From positions 1 through 13,335 of the forward strand of contig JAFGSL010000305.1 in NCBI GenBank assembly GCA_016934645.1: a stretch of 13,335 nt of DNA. Reading direction: 5' to 3'. Below the pieces are notes generated by a model. The model was not told the DNA's origin and searched no databases. It was given only the letters and a program-made list of their open reading frames with translations. A program made the position numbers and the translations under genes. Positions 6,049-13,316 of the stretch are shown here, one piece after another (within the stretch, counting starts at the first letter, position 1; every line of letters begins with the position of its first letter). Origin of the DNA: Anaerolineae bacterium (GTDB lineage Bacteria; Chloroflexota; Anaerolineae; B4-G1; SLSP01).

Positions 6049-7918
6049 AGTGCCACTGTTGCTCGTCGGTCTGATCATGATGCTTTCGGCATGTAACAAC
6101 ATGCCTTGGCCGGATAGTGTGGCGCCGGAGATGCCTTCGCGTCTACTGGCGACGACGCTGGCGGTGGGATTGCTGCTCGCCGCTATGCTGCTCGTCGCTG
6201 TCGTGCTCCTGTTCGTGCTGCCCAGACGTCGTCCTCAGGTGGAGCGTGTTGAGGAACCGGAAAACACCTCCACGTCTGAGACGCCGGGCATCACGCCGCT
6301 GGATGCGTTGCCAGAGCGGACGTTGTTGGGCCAGGGGCGTTACCGGGTGCTTAACGTCTCAACGGCTGCGGAGACGTTGGACGAGGTGAATATCTACACC
6401 GCGCGCGGCACAACGCCACTCAGCCGCTGCCCGCAATGTAACGCGCCGATTGTTGGGGAGGATATGCAATCCTGCGCCCACTGTGGGGCCGATTTGAGCG
6501 GGATTACATTGATCTATCCGAAGTTTTTGGTGCGGGAGACGATTGACGCACAGACATTCGAGGTCTCTGCACAGTTGGCGGCGTTGCGCTTGCGCCATCC
6601 CGCATTGATTGTGCCCGAGGATGTTTTTACGGAAACGATATTTGAACCGCCGCGTCACTACCGCGTTGAACCGGTCTTCAAACACGCGCAGGAGGTACCA
6701 CTCCTGCCACCTGCTGAGAAAGTGTTGCGCTGGGGGATCGCGCTGGCACAGGGGATGGCGTATCTGCATCAACATTACGTTACGCTGCAGAAAGTCGACC
6801 TTGAACATATTGTTGTCGGCGGGGAGATTGCGCGCCACGTGTGCATTGACAATGTCGCGCTGTTGCCGCGCGAGGCTCAAGGGAAGGCTGATATCGATTT
6901 TGCCGAGAACGTTCGGGCGTTGGCAGGAACGTTGCTCTCGCTGTTGCAGGCACCAGACGCTGCGCCACCGACTGGCGCGCCAGTCAATGGCGCGCCATCA
7001 ACTGGCGCGCCATCAACGGATAGCGCGCCGGCATCCGACATACTGATCACGTTGCTTCAACAGGCTCAGCAGACAGGGAAGACGGCAGATGTGTTTGCAG
7101 CGGTGCTCGAAGGCGCTCTACGCGGTCTGCATGAACCGGAGAAAGTACACGTGCAGATCGGGGTGCTCACCGATGTGGGGCGACTGCGCGCATTGAATGA
7201 AGATAGTGTGTTGACCCTCGATCTCACTGAGCGCTTCGCGCCGTTGGGCCTGCCGGTGGGCGTGTGCGCGGTCGCCGACGGGATGGGTGGACACGCTGCG
7301 GGTGATGTCGCTAGCCAGTTGACAGTCCAGACGCTCCAGGAAGCTGTGGATAGCTTGTATCTTGAGGCTGATGGGGAATTGCCAGATGCGCGGGTCTGGT
7401 TGGAAAAACTTGTTGTGACGGCGAATCAAGCCGTGTATACTGAACGTCAGGCTGCGGATAACGACATGGGTTGTACGTTGGTGCTCGCGTTGATGATAGG
7501 GAGACACGCGACCATCGCCAACATTGGTGACAGTCGTGCCTATTGGTTGTCAGCGGATGGGCCGAAGCAGATCACGACGGATCACTCGCTCGTCGAGCGG
7601 CTCGTGGCGGCGGGCCACATCACTGCGCAAGAAGCACGCCAACATCCGCGACGCAACGTTATCTATCGGGTGGTCGGCGACAAGTCTAAGGCAGACTACG
7701 ATCTCTTCGAACAGGTGCTCGCGCCCGGCGAGGCATTGTTGCTGTGTTCGGATGGATTGAGCGGGATGCTCCCCGATTCACGTATCTGGACACTGTGGGA
7801 TATTGCGCCTTCGCCCCAGGCGGCTTGTGAACAACTGGTCGAAGCGGCAAACCAGGCCGGTGGCACCGACAATATTAGTGTGGTTATTGTTCAGGTGGAT
7901 GCGGTTGGTGCATCTTAG
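6032..7918 (+). CDS. membrane-bound zinc-ribbon / pseudokinase / PP2C-type protein phosphatase
   Basis: The 628-residue protein ends in a PPM/PP2C Ser/Thr phosphatase domain (about 373-625) with the acidic metal ligands in place: NED (389-391), D416 in ADGMGGH, D574 in CSDG and D613 in GTDN. The N-terminus has a signal with lipobox LSAC (Cys21), then a second hydrophobic helix (about 38-62), so the rest should lie in the cytoplasm. Four cysteines, C133-x2-C136 and C148-x2-C151, form a zinc ribbon. Residues about 95-310 resemble a protein kinase fold (AQGMAYLHQH, then VDLEHIVV) but lack HRD and DFG, so this part looks like a pseudokinase. A Thr/Gly/Ala/Pro/Ser linker (about 312-335) separates it from the phosphatase. 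It reverses Ser/Thr phosphorylation and may oppose the kinase at 10880. GAGGG (6018-6022) and AGGA (6025-6028) precede the ATG, which overlaps the cyclase gene by 17 nt. PP2C is certain; pseudokinase is a judgement from weak similarity. Confidence 0.9.
   Translation: MKARNRVPLLLVGLIMMLSACNNMPWPDSVAPEMPSRLLATTLAVGLLLAAMLLVAVVLLFVLPRRRPQVERVEEPENTSTSETPGITPLDALPERTLLGQGRYRVLNVSTAAETLDEVNIYTARGTTPLSRCPQCNAPIVGEDMQSCAHCGADLSGITLIYPKFLVRETIDAQTFEVSAQLAALRLRHPALIVPEDVFTETIFEPPRHYRVEPVFKHAQEVPLLPPAEKVLRWGIALAQGMAYLHQHYVTLQKVDLEHIVVGGEIARHVCIDNVALLPREAQGKADIDFAENVRALAGTLLSLLQAPDAAPPTGAPVNGAPSTGAPSTDSAPASDILITLLQQAQQTGKTADVFAAVLEGALRGLHEPEKVHVQIGVLTDVGRLRALNEDSVLTLDLTERFAPLGLPVGVCAVADGMGGHAAGDVASQLTVQTLQEAVDSLYLEADGELPDARVWLEKLVVTANQAVYTERQAADNDMGCTLVLALMIGRHATIANIGDSRAYWLSADGPKQITTDHSLVERLVAAGHITAQEARQHPRRNVIYRVVGDKSKADYDLFEQVLAPGEALLLCSDGLSGMLPDSRIWTLWDIAPSPQAACEQLVEAANQAGGTDNISVVIVQVDAVGAS
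6974..7018 (+). repeat. 15-bp in-frame repeat with GGCGCGCC palindromes in the linker
   Basis: Three 15-bp units begin at 6974, 6989 and 7004, each opening with the palindrome GGCGCGCC. They encode repeated GAP-x-(N/T/D)-type pentapeptides in the linker between the pseudokinase and PP2C domains. The repeat explains the flexible, low-complexity linker and probably arose by slippage. Confidence 0.8.
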
Positions 7919-7934
7919 CCGTAAGTTTTATAAT
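7905..7934 (+). promoter_or_regulatory. possible promoter ahead of the secreted Ig/CBM-like protein
   Basis: A perfect TATAAT lies at 7929-7934, with TTGGTG (7905-7910) 18 nt upstream as a weak -35. The -10 box lies only 3 nt before the Shine-Dalgarno, so transcription starting about 7 nt downstream would leave a very short or leaderless message. That makes either a chance match in the gap between genes or an unusual near-leaderless start possible. Confidence 0.3.
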
Positions 7935-7949
7935 TTCAGGAGAAGAGCA

Positions 7950-8981
7950 ATGAAAAGCATAAAGCGCGTCTTGACCGTTTGTGGGATGAGCGGCCTATTT
8001 ATGTTGGTGATGTTGGCGGCGTTGCCCAAGGAGAGTCCGGTTTCCGCACAGACTCCCCATTTGCCAGAGATCGCCATTTCGCCGGGCTACAGCGTGGGTG
8101 TCGATCCCGGCAGCGCGGTCGATTACGTGCACATCATCACGAACACCGGCAACGTGGATGTCCAGCTTGAGTTTCAGCTCACCGCATCCGAAGGGTGGCC
8201 TGTGACCCTTTTCAATGCAGCCTATCCAGAGGGAACGACGGTGGGGTTACCGCTGCCGTTGAGTGCGGGCGAGATGATGACGATGGGCATCCGGTTAACT
8301 GTGCCTGTTACGGCGAGTAGTGGTGTGGTGAATACCACCACATTCACGGTGACGCCGCTCTTTCAGGGCGATCGATATACCCAGGTTTTTGCGGACGACA
8401 TTGCCGTTGTCCGGGAACAAGAATCACCGTATTCGTACATTTACCTGCCATTGGTGCTCCGGAACTACATACTACTGGTGAACGGCGACTTTTCCGATGG
8501 CCTGGCAGGATGGAGCGCGTCGGGTGTATTGGGGGTGGCGATTGCACTTGACCCGAGCAACACGAGCAATCCCGTTTCCCGACTCGGCAATCCAGGCTAT
8601 GTATGTTGGGGCGTTCCGGTGGGCAATGCCGTTATCCATCAGCAATTTTCTGTGCCGTCCGCGTCGGATGGAAATTCTGTGCATCTTCATTTCCGTTATC
8701 GCATCTTTACCAATGATCTTAATCGCAGTCTGACTGATGCATATGATACCTTCGACGTTTTCGTGAATGATGTTTTGCGGCTTCGTGATGCCAATACCAA
8801 TGAGGATTATTTTGATAAGTGCAATGTGCCACCATATGATTTAGGCTGGCGTACTGCTGACATCGACTTGGGAGCAGGCGGAATTGCAGTAGATTTATCG
8901 CTTGAGGTTCACAATCGGTTTGACAATTGGTACAACACCTATGTCTACATCGATGATATCCGCTTGGTGGAGGGGGACTGA
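7950..8981 (+). CDS. secreted protein with Ig-like and carbohydrate-binding-like domains
   Basis: The 343-residue protein begins with a Sec signal peptide (about 1-34, likely cut after VSA). AGGAG (7938-7942) precedes the ATG at 7950; an in-frame ATG at 7803 lies inside the previous gene and is rejected. Residues about 40-150 read as a beta-rich, NEW3/alpha-galactosidase-associated Ig-like domain (VDPGSAVDYVHIITNTGN, ASEGWPVTLF). A short motif, YIYLPLVLRNY (163-173), joins it to a C-terminal beta-sandwich (about 174-343) that opens with LVNGDFSDGLAGWSASG and resembles CBM4/9-like domains. No catalytic site is seen, so it probably binds polysaccharide or acts as a surface protein. YLPLV-type motifs recur, to my knowledge, in exported Chloroflexota proteins, but their function is not established. 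The last 300 bases are more AT-rich than the neighbouring genes. The fold calls are by eye; ligand unknown. Confidence 0.75.
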   Translation: MKSIKRVLTVCGMSGLFMLVMLAALPKESPVSAQTPHLPEIAISPGYSVGVDPGSAVDYVHIITNTGNVDVQLEFQLTASEGWPVTLFNAAYPEGTTVGLPLPLSAGEMMTMGIRLTVPVTASSGVVNTTTFTVTPLFQGDRYTQVFADDIAVVREQESPYSYIYLPLVLRNYILLVNGDFSDGLAGWSASGVLGVAIALDPSNTSNPVSRLGNPGYVCWGVPVGNAVIHQQFSVPSASDGNSVHLHFRYRIFTNDLNRSLTDAYDTFDVFVNDVLRLRDANTNEDYFDKCNVPPYDLGWRTADIDLGAGGIAVDLSLEVHNRFDNWYNTYVYIDDIRLVEGD

Positions 8982-9059
8982 AAGCTGTACGGCGGAAGGT
9001 GCACTTTTACCAGGATGTGATATAAGAAAGAAGTGGCAGTGGAATTTGCCTTGGCAGGG

Positions 9060-9155
9060 AACCTTGCGAAGGTTTGGCACACATTTCGGAATGAAAGCGT
9101 TCTCGGATAGCGACACCCTTGTGTTGTGTGGCTTCATTGGCAACCTTCGCAAGGA
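9060..9155 (+). other. nested inverted-repeat structure upstream of the LysM gene (candidate structured leader or ncRNA)
   Basis: Bases 9062-9074 (CCTTGCGAAGGTT) are perfectly complementary to 9142-9154 (AACCTTCGCAAGG). Inside, 9090-9098 pairs with 9131-9138 (8 bp, one bulged A) and 9111-9116 pairs with 9121-9126 (6 bp with one G-U, CCTT loop). An alternative pairing of CACACA (9078-9083) with TGTGTG (9125-9130) would exclude part of the inner fold. The structure ends 45 nt before the LysM start codon. There is no U-run after it, so a simple terminator is unlikely. Confidence 0.5.
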
Positions 9156-9199
9156 TAGCCGGGTATGACATATCAGGACCTTGCATAATCGGAGTAGCA

Positions 9200-10777
9200 A
9201 TGATTGAAGAAAAGTCAATTCGCCGGAAGGATATTCTTGTCGGTTTAGCGATAGGGCTTGGCGTTTTGCTCTTCGTGCTGGTTTCTGTGTTCTTGCTGCT
9301 GCGTCCCGCGCCTGAAGCTGAGCCTGGTACTCCGGCTGTCACCCTAACTTTCGCCCCATTGCCTACAGCGACATGGACGCTAGAGGGGACGCCCGCGACA
9401 TCTGTACCGACACCCACGCTAGGAGTGGAACCTTCAGCTACGCCTACCTCTGTCATGTATTACATAACCTACACCGTCAAAACGGGGGATACGCTTTCCG
9501 GAATCGCCTACGATTATGGCATCTCCACGGCTGCGTTGGCCGCGGCAAACGACATAGCCGGGGACGTTATCTACCCGGATCAGGAATTGCGCATCCCTCT
9601 GGATGAACAAGCCATGGCAGTGCTGACGGCAACACCGACGCCACCTGCTGAGGATGCCAACAGAGTCGTGCACACCGTGAAGGCCGGCGAGACGTTGAGC
9701 GAGATTGCCAAAAGTTACGATGTCACCGTGGAAGAAATCGTCGATGCCAATGACTTAAGCTCCGATATGATTTGGGTAGGCCAGGAGTTAACGATTCCGG
9801 TGCCGCCACCGCCGCCCACAGAGACCCCGACGGCGACGGCCACGCCGACCGCCACCTCCACACCCACGATCACCCCCACACCGACGTGGGGGCCCGTGCC
9901 CCTGGAAGGTGACCTCAGCCTCGCTTACCCGGAAACAGGCGGCCCACGCCGTTTTACATTGCACTATCGCGCGGGTATGTACGGCGTAGAGGACATCGAC
10001 GCGGTGCGGGCGATGGTCGTCAGTGGGATGGAGTACATTGAGGGAACCTTCCTTGCCATGCTCCCCGGGACTTTCGACATTTATGTCGCTGGAACGGTCT
10101 TTGCTGCGCCAGACACGATGTATCGCGCGCGCACTTTCCCGGAGGCGCGCCAGATCTTCTTCCTGGACGATGGGACGGGAACGCCTGAGGATCAACAGTA
10201 CATCCTCACACGCGAGCTGACACACCTCTACGCGTGGAACATGTTCGGCCCACCTACTTCCACGCTCTTGAGCGAGGGCCTTGCTGTCTACATCGGGATG
10301 ACATCAATTGCTGATTCTGACCATATCCCGCTGGAGACATTCTGCGCGGCGTATCACCAGGCGGAGAAGCTCCCACGCATTTCGCATCCCCTGCGCTTTG
10401 AGAGCTACATCCTGGATTTGCAGAATTACTACGCAACGGGTTGTTTTGTGCAATACCTGGTTGAGACGCATGGCATGGAGAAATTCCGCACACTCTATCC
10501 AAGTAGCGATTACGAGGGCGTGTACGGAGCGCCCTTGGAGACATTGGAAGAGGCATGGATTGCACAGATTGAGGCCGATGCGGTGGTTGTTCCCTTTGAT
10601 CCAGAGGTACTGATCAATGCGGTGGCCACCGTGGGTAGGGCATACACGACGTTGTTCACCAACTTCCGCGGTACTGAGGCGCAACTGGCAGCCTATCAGA
10701 CGTTGGACGCCGCCCGCATTGCCCTGCTCAATGGCGATTTCGCCACGGTGGACGAAAAACTGGCTGAATTGCGCTGA
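9200..10777 (+). CDS. membrane-anchored LysM protein with a degenerate peptidase-MA-like domain
   Basis: The 525-residue protein has a short basic N-tail, one membrane helix (about 12-35), a Pro/Thr-rich linker, two LysM domains (91-133, opening YTVKTGDTLSGIA; 158-200, opening HTVKAGETLSEIA), a second Pro/Thr linker (201-235), and a C-terminal domain resembling the gluzincin peptidase MA family. LysM domains bind peptidoglycan or other N-acetylglucosamine polymers, so it should sit outside the membrane, held to the wall. In the C-terminal domain the zinc-binding HExxH is replaced by R338-E-L-T-H342, while the downstream SEGLAVY (E359) is kept. Loss of the first His suggests a non-catalytic or altered-metal domain. 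GGAG (9191-9194) five bases before the ATG decides the start; an in-frame ATG at 9119 is rejected because it would bury the helix behind an unlikely tail. A 218-nt structured gap precedes it and a large hairpin follows. Confidence 0.85.
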   Translation: MIEEKSIRRKDILVGLAIGLGVLLFVLVSVFLLLRPAPEAEPGTPAVTLTFAPLPTATWTLEGTPATSVPTPTLGVEPSATPTSVMYYITYTVKTGDTLSGIAYDYGISTAALAAANDIAGDVIYPDQELRIPLDEQAMAVLTATPTPPAEDANRVVHTVKAGETLSEIAKSYDVTVEEIVDANDLSSDMIWVGQELTIPVPPPPPTETPTATATPTATSTPTITPTPTWGPVPLEGDLSLAYPETGGPRRFTLHYRAGMYGVEDIDAVRAMVVSGMEYIEGTFLAMLPGTFDIYVAGTVFAAPDTMYRARTFPEARQIFFLDDGTGTPEDQQYILTRELTHLYAWNMFGPPTSTLLSEGLAVYIGMTSIADSDHIPLETFCAAYHQAEKLPRISHPLRFESYILDLQNYYATGCFVQYLVETHGMEKFRTLYPSSDYEGVYGAPLETLEEAWIAQIEADAVVVPFDPEVLINAVATVGRAYTTLFTNFRGTEAQLAAYQTLDAARIALLNGDFATVDEKLAELR

Positions 10778-10801
10778 TACGTTGCATGGTCGTTGAAGGC
10801 A

Positions 10802-10845
10802 GGGATTAGGGATTAGGAATCAAAAACAACCTAATCCCTAGTCCC
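10802..10845. terminator. 16-bp stem hairpin built from GGGATTA repeats
   Basis: Bases 10802-10817 pair with 10830-10845 through a 16-bp stem with one G-U pair and a 12-nt A-rich loop. The left arm is itself a tandem heptamer (GGGATTA twice, then GG). It lies 25 nt after the LysM gene and 35 nt before the kinase start. No T-run follows, so it is not a classical Rho-independent terminator. It may still stop or stabilise transcripts, or be a dispersed palindromic repeat. Confidence 0.55.
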
Positions 10846-10879
10846 CAGTTCCCATTTACTATTTCGAGGGGAGTGACCT

Positions 10880-12154
10880 ATGGAAGATTTGAGCGGTCGC
10901 ACAATCGGTGGCTATCAATTGACGGAAAAGATTGGACGCGGTGGTGCGGCGGTTGTCTATCGCGCGTTTCAAACCCAATTGGAGCGTTGGGTGGCGGTTA
11001 AGGTGTTGCACATTGAGGATGCCGGTGGTCACCAATTTCTGCGGCGCTTTCGTCGTGAAGCCCACGCCATCGCCAGCCTGCGACATCCGAACATCCTCAA
11101 TATCTACGATTACGGCGAGGATCAGGGCTATGCCTTTATCGTCATGGAATACGTTGAAGGTGGTTCGCTGCAGACGCGTTTGGACGGTGACTCCTTTGGC
11201 GAACCGTGGAATGGCACTGAGGCGCTGTCCTTGATCATCCCGGTGGGCGAGGCATTGGCCTACGCCCATTCCAAGGGCATTGTTCACCGCGACGTGAAGC
11301 CCGGCAACATTCTACTGGCGCGGCCGGACTGGCCACTGCTGGCTGACTTCGGCTTGGTTAAGGTAACGGAGATGGCACGGAAGGGAACGGATGCGCCTTC
11401 AATGCTGACGGCGTCACAAAAACTCACGACGCCTGGTTCGGTTCTGGGGACGCTGGCTTATCTCGCTCCAGAACAGGCTGCGGGGAAAGAGGCTGATGCG
11501 CGCACCGACATTTATAGCTTGGGGGTAGTGTTGTACGAATTGCTGACCGGCCGGCAGCCCTTTCCGATGCTATCTCCCAGCACGTCTGTGCAGCCACGGA
11601 CGTCTGAATCCCTCGTCCCGCTACGCACGTACAATCGGGATCTCCCCGCATCTTTGGAGACGATTTTGATGCGCGCCCTGGAACACGATCTGACAGCTCG
11701 CTATCCCCGTATGGACCTCTTTGTCAACGATCTCAGGCAGGTAGTGCAATCGATCAAACAGACAGCACAGACTGAACATCCGGTGACGGCCCGTATGGTG
11801 ACGATGCGCCTCGATGCGCAGCAAGCTGTCACTGGTCCACGCTTGTTCATTGCTACATCGGGAGTAGCACTCTCAATCCCCCTACTTGATGAAGTTGTGG
11901 TCGGCAGGATGGACCCAATGCTGCCGCAGCCGCCAGAGGTCGATCTCCAACCTTACGGTGGCGGATCAGCCGGTGTCTCGCGTCACCACGCGCGTTTTCT
12001 GTGCCGCCCTGAAGGATGGTTCCTGGAAGACTTGCAGAGCACTAATGGCACCTACCTGAACGAAGTCCGCCTTTTGCCCCATCGTCCCGTGCGACTCAAT
12101 TCGGGCGACCTCGTGCGCTTCGGCCAGTTGACGTTGATCTTTGAGGAAGGCTGA
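10880..12154 (+). CDS. Ser/Thr protein kinase with C-terminal FHA domain
   Basis: The 424-residue cytosolic protein is a Hanks-type kinase (about 10-290) fused to a forkhead-associated domain (about 320-424). The kinase has all key elements: Gly-loop GRGGAAVVY (19-27), VAVK with K41, HRDVKPGN (136-143), DFG (156-158) and APE (196-198). The activation segment is long and rich in Ser/Thr. The FHA domain has VGR (about 342-344), S367-R-H-H and STNGT (387-391), the signature for phosphothreonine binding. It has no membrane helix or extracellular sensor, unlike PknB-type kinases, so input probably comes through partners. FHA may bind the kinase's own phosphorylated segment or a substrate. GAGGGGAG (10866-10873) precedes the ATG. 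It lies after a large hairpin and 42 nt before the next gene. The PP2C protein at 6032 is a natural counter-enzyme, by inference only. Confidence 0.95.
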   Translation: MEDLSGRTIGGYQLTEKIGRGGAAVVYRAFQTQLERWVAVKVLHIEDAGGHQFLRRFRREAHAIASLRHPNILNIYDYGEDQGYAFIVMEYVEGGSLQTRLDGDSFGEPWNGTEALSLIIPVGEALAYAHSKGIVHRDVKPGNILLARPDWPLLADFGLVKVTEMARKGTDAPSMLTASQKLTTPGSVLGTLAYLAPEQAAGKEADARTDIYSLGVVLYELLTGRQPFPMLSPSTSVQPRTSESLVPLRTYNRDLPASLETILMRALEHDLTARYPRMDLFVNDLRQVVQSIKQTAQTEHPVTARMVTMRLDAQQAVTGPRLFIATSGVALSIPLLDEVVVGRMDPMLPQPPEVDLQPYGGGSAGVSRHHARFLCRPEGWFLEDLQSTNGTYLNEVRLLPHRPVRLNSGDLVRFGQLTLIFEEG

Positions 12155-12196
12155 CCTTTCAATAGGACTATGAAGCCATAAAGGAGCGCGCTTACA

Positions 12197-13210
12197 ATGA
12201 CACCGGAGTTGATTTTCTTTTGTGAATTGGATACCGCTGCCTTACAAGAGCTTTTCTCTGCCCCGCAAATCATTGAGGACCTGCATGCTTTGGGCGCGGG
12301 TGTGAGCCTTGGATTGCGCGACCTTAGCGAAGAACGCGCTGGGATCGTGCGCCGCCTCAATGCCGCCGGTATCCCTGTCGTGGCGTGGCTGTTACTTCCG
12401 GAGGCGCAAGGTTACTGGTTCAACCTCGATAACGCGCAGGAGGCTATCGCCTTCTATTCGGATTTCCGCGCGTGGACAGCAACGCACGGTTTGCAGTGGA
12501 GCGGTGTGGGTCTCGATATCGAGCCAGACATGCGCGAGCTGAGGAAGTTAATCGCTGGAGATCGCCGCGCGCTGGTCACGCTCCTGCGGCGTTTTCTGGA
12601 CCACGAGCGCCTCAAGCGAGCGCGGGCGCATTATGCCGGACTGATCGCGCAGATTCGCGCCGATGGCTATCGCGTCGATGAGTACGCCATTCCCTTCGTC
12701 ATCGACGAACGGCGGGCCGGCTCCCAGTTGATGCAGCGCTTTCTGGGACTGGTGGACTTGGGTGTGGATCGGGAAGTGTTGATGCTTTACAGCAGCTTTA
12801 TGCGGCCGTTTGGGCACGGCTTGTTGTGGAGTTACGCGCCATCTGCCGGGTCAGTGGCGGTGGGCAGCACGGGCGGCGGCGTTGACGTCGGCGGCGTCGA
12901 TCAGATCCCGCCGTTGACCTGGGATGAATTTGCCCGTGACCTGCATCTGGCCCACGCCTGGAGCGATACGATTCACGTGTTCAGCCTGGAGGGTGTGGTT
13001 TGCCAGGGATATTTGTCCCGGTTGCTAACGTTCGACTGGGACGCCCCGGTGACACCGCCGCTGCGCGAGTTCCAGCAAGTTGAGCGTCTGCGCAAAGTTC
13101 TCCGCGCCGTCCTGTGGGCCAGTGTCCATCCTGGAACTGTCCTCGCCGGAATGATCACCTTACTCTGGTTGATTTTCCGACTGACACACAGGAGGTCCAG
13201 TAGAGGTTGA
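12197..13210 (+). CDS. glycoside-hydrolase-like TIM-barrel protein with C-terminal membrane helix
   Basis: The 337-residue protein is not recognised as a named family. Alternating strands and helices suggest a TIM barrel: ELIFFCELD near the N-terminus, GIPVVAWLLLP, then WSGVGLDIEPD (about 101-111). The last resembles the active-site strand of GH18-like glycosidases, with D107 and E109 as possible catalytic acids. A Gly/Val-rich loop (about 216-235, SVAVGSTGGGVDVGGVD) is low-complexity. No signal peptide is seen, but residues about 312-329 form one hydrophobic helix followed by a basic tail, so the protein may be tail-anchored with its domain in the cytoplasm; topology is uncertain. AAGGAG (12181-12186) ten bases before the ATG fixes the start. 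It lies 42 nt after the kinase-FHA gene and probably shares its transcript. Glycosidase activity is inference from one motif. Confidence 0.7.
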   Translation: MTPELIFFCELDTAALQELFSAPQIIEDLHALGAGVSLGLRDLSEERAGIVRRLNAAGIPVVAWLLLPEAQGYWFNLDNAQEAIAFYSDFRAWTATHGLQWSGVGLDIEPDMRELRKLIAGDRRALVTLLRRFLDHERLKRARAHYAGLIAQIRADGYRVDEYAIPFVIDERRAGSQLMQRFLGLVDLGVDREVLMLYSSFMRPFGHGLLWSYAPSAGSVAVGSTGGGVDVGGVDQIPPLTWDEFARDLHLAHAWSDTIHVFSLEGVVCQGYLSRLLTFDWDAPVTPPLREFQQVERLRKVLRAVLWASVHPGTVLAGMITLLWLIFRLTHRRSSRG

Positions 13211-13260
13211 GAGAGGCATAATGCATTTGGCCGATAGAAAGATAGCTGTCATTAGAGTTG

Positions 13261-13288
13261 TTGCACAATAAGCAAAAACGGGTAGACT
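13261..13288 (+). promoter_or_regulatory. candidate promoter for the gene at the right edge
   Basis: TTGCAC (13261-13266) and TAGACT (13283-13288) are spaced by 16 nt and fit a sigma-70 type promoter. The start codon candidates follow 10 and 28 nt later. The surrounding sequence is more AT-rich than the genes to the left. Confidence 0.4.
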
Positions 13289-13316
13289 GTGAGAAATCAT
13301 GCCACCCGAGGGCGCA

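Noticed and set aside
6974..7018. Clustered GGCGCGCC sites as a regulatory or recombination element
   Set aside because: They fall at exact 15-bp spacing in a coding low-complexity linker, which a simple in-frame repeat explains.
7803..7949. Upstream in-frame extension of the secreted Ig/CBM-like protein
   Set aside because: It would overlap the PP2C gene by over 100 nt and hide a good signal peptide; AGGAG directly precedes the ATG at 7950.
8902..9168. An 88-codon plus-strand frame across the 3' end of the secreted protein and the following gap
   Set aside because: It starts inside another gene, has no ribosome site and no protein-like motif; the gap is better explained by the inverted-repeat structure.
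12170..12181. A three-codon micro-ORF (MKP) before the glycosidase-like gene
   Set aside because: It is too short to support as a gene; its stop merely touches the Shine-Dalgarno of the next gene, which could be chance.
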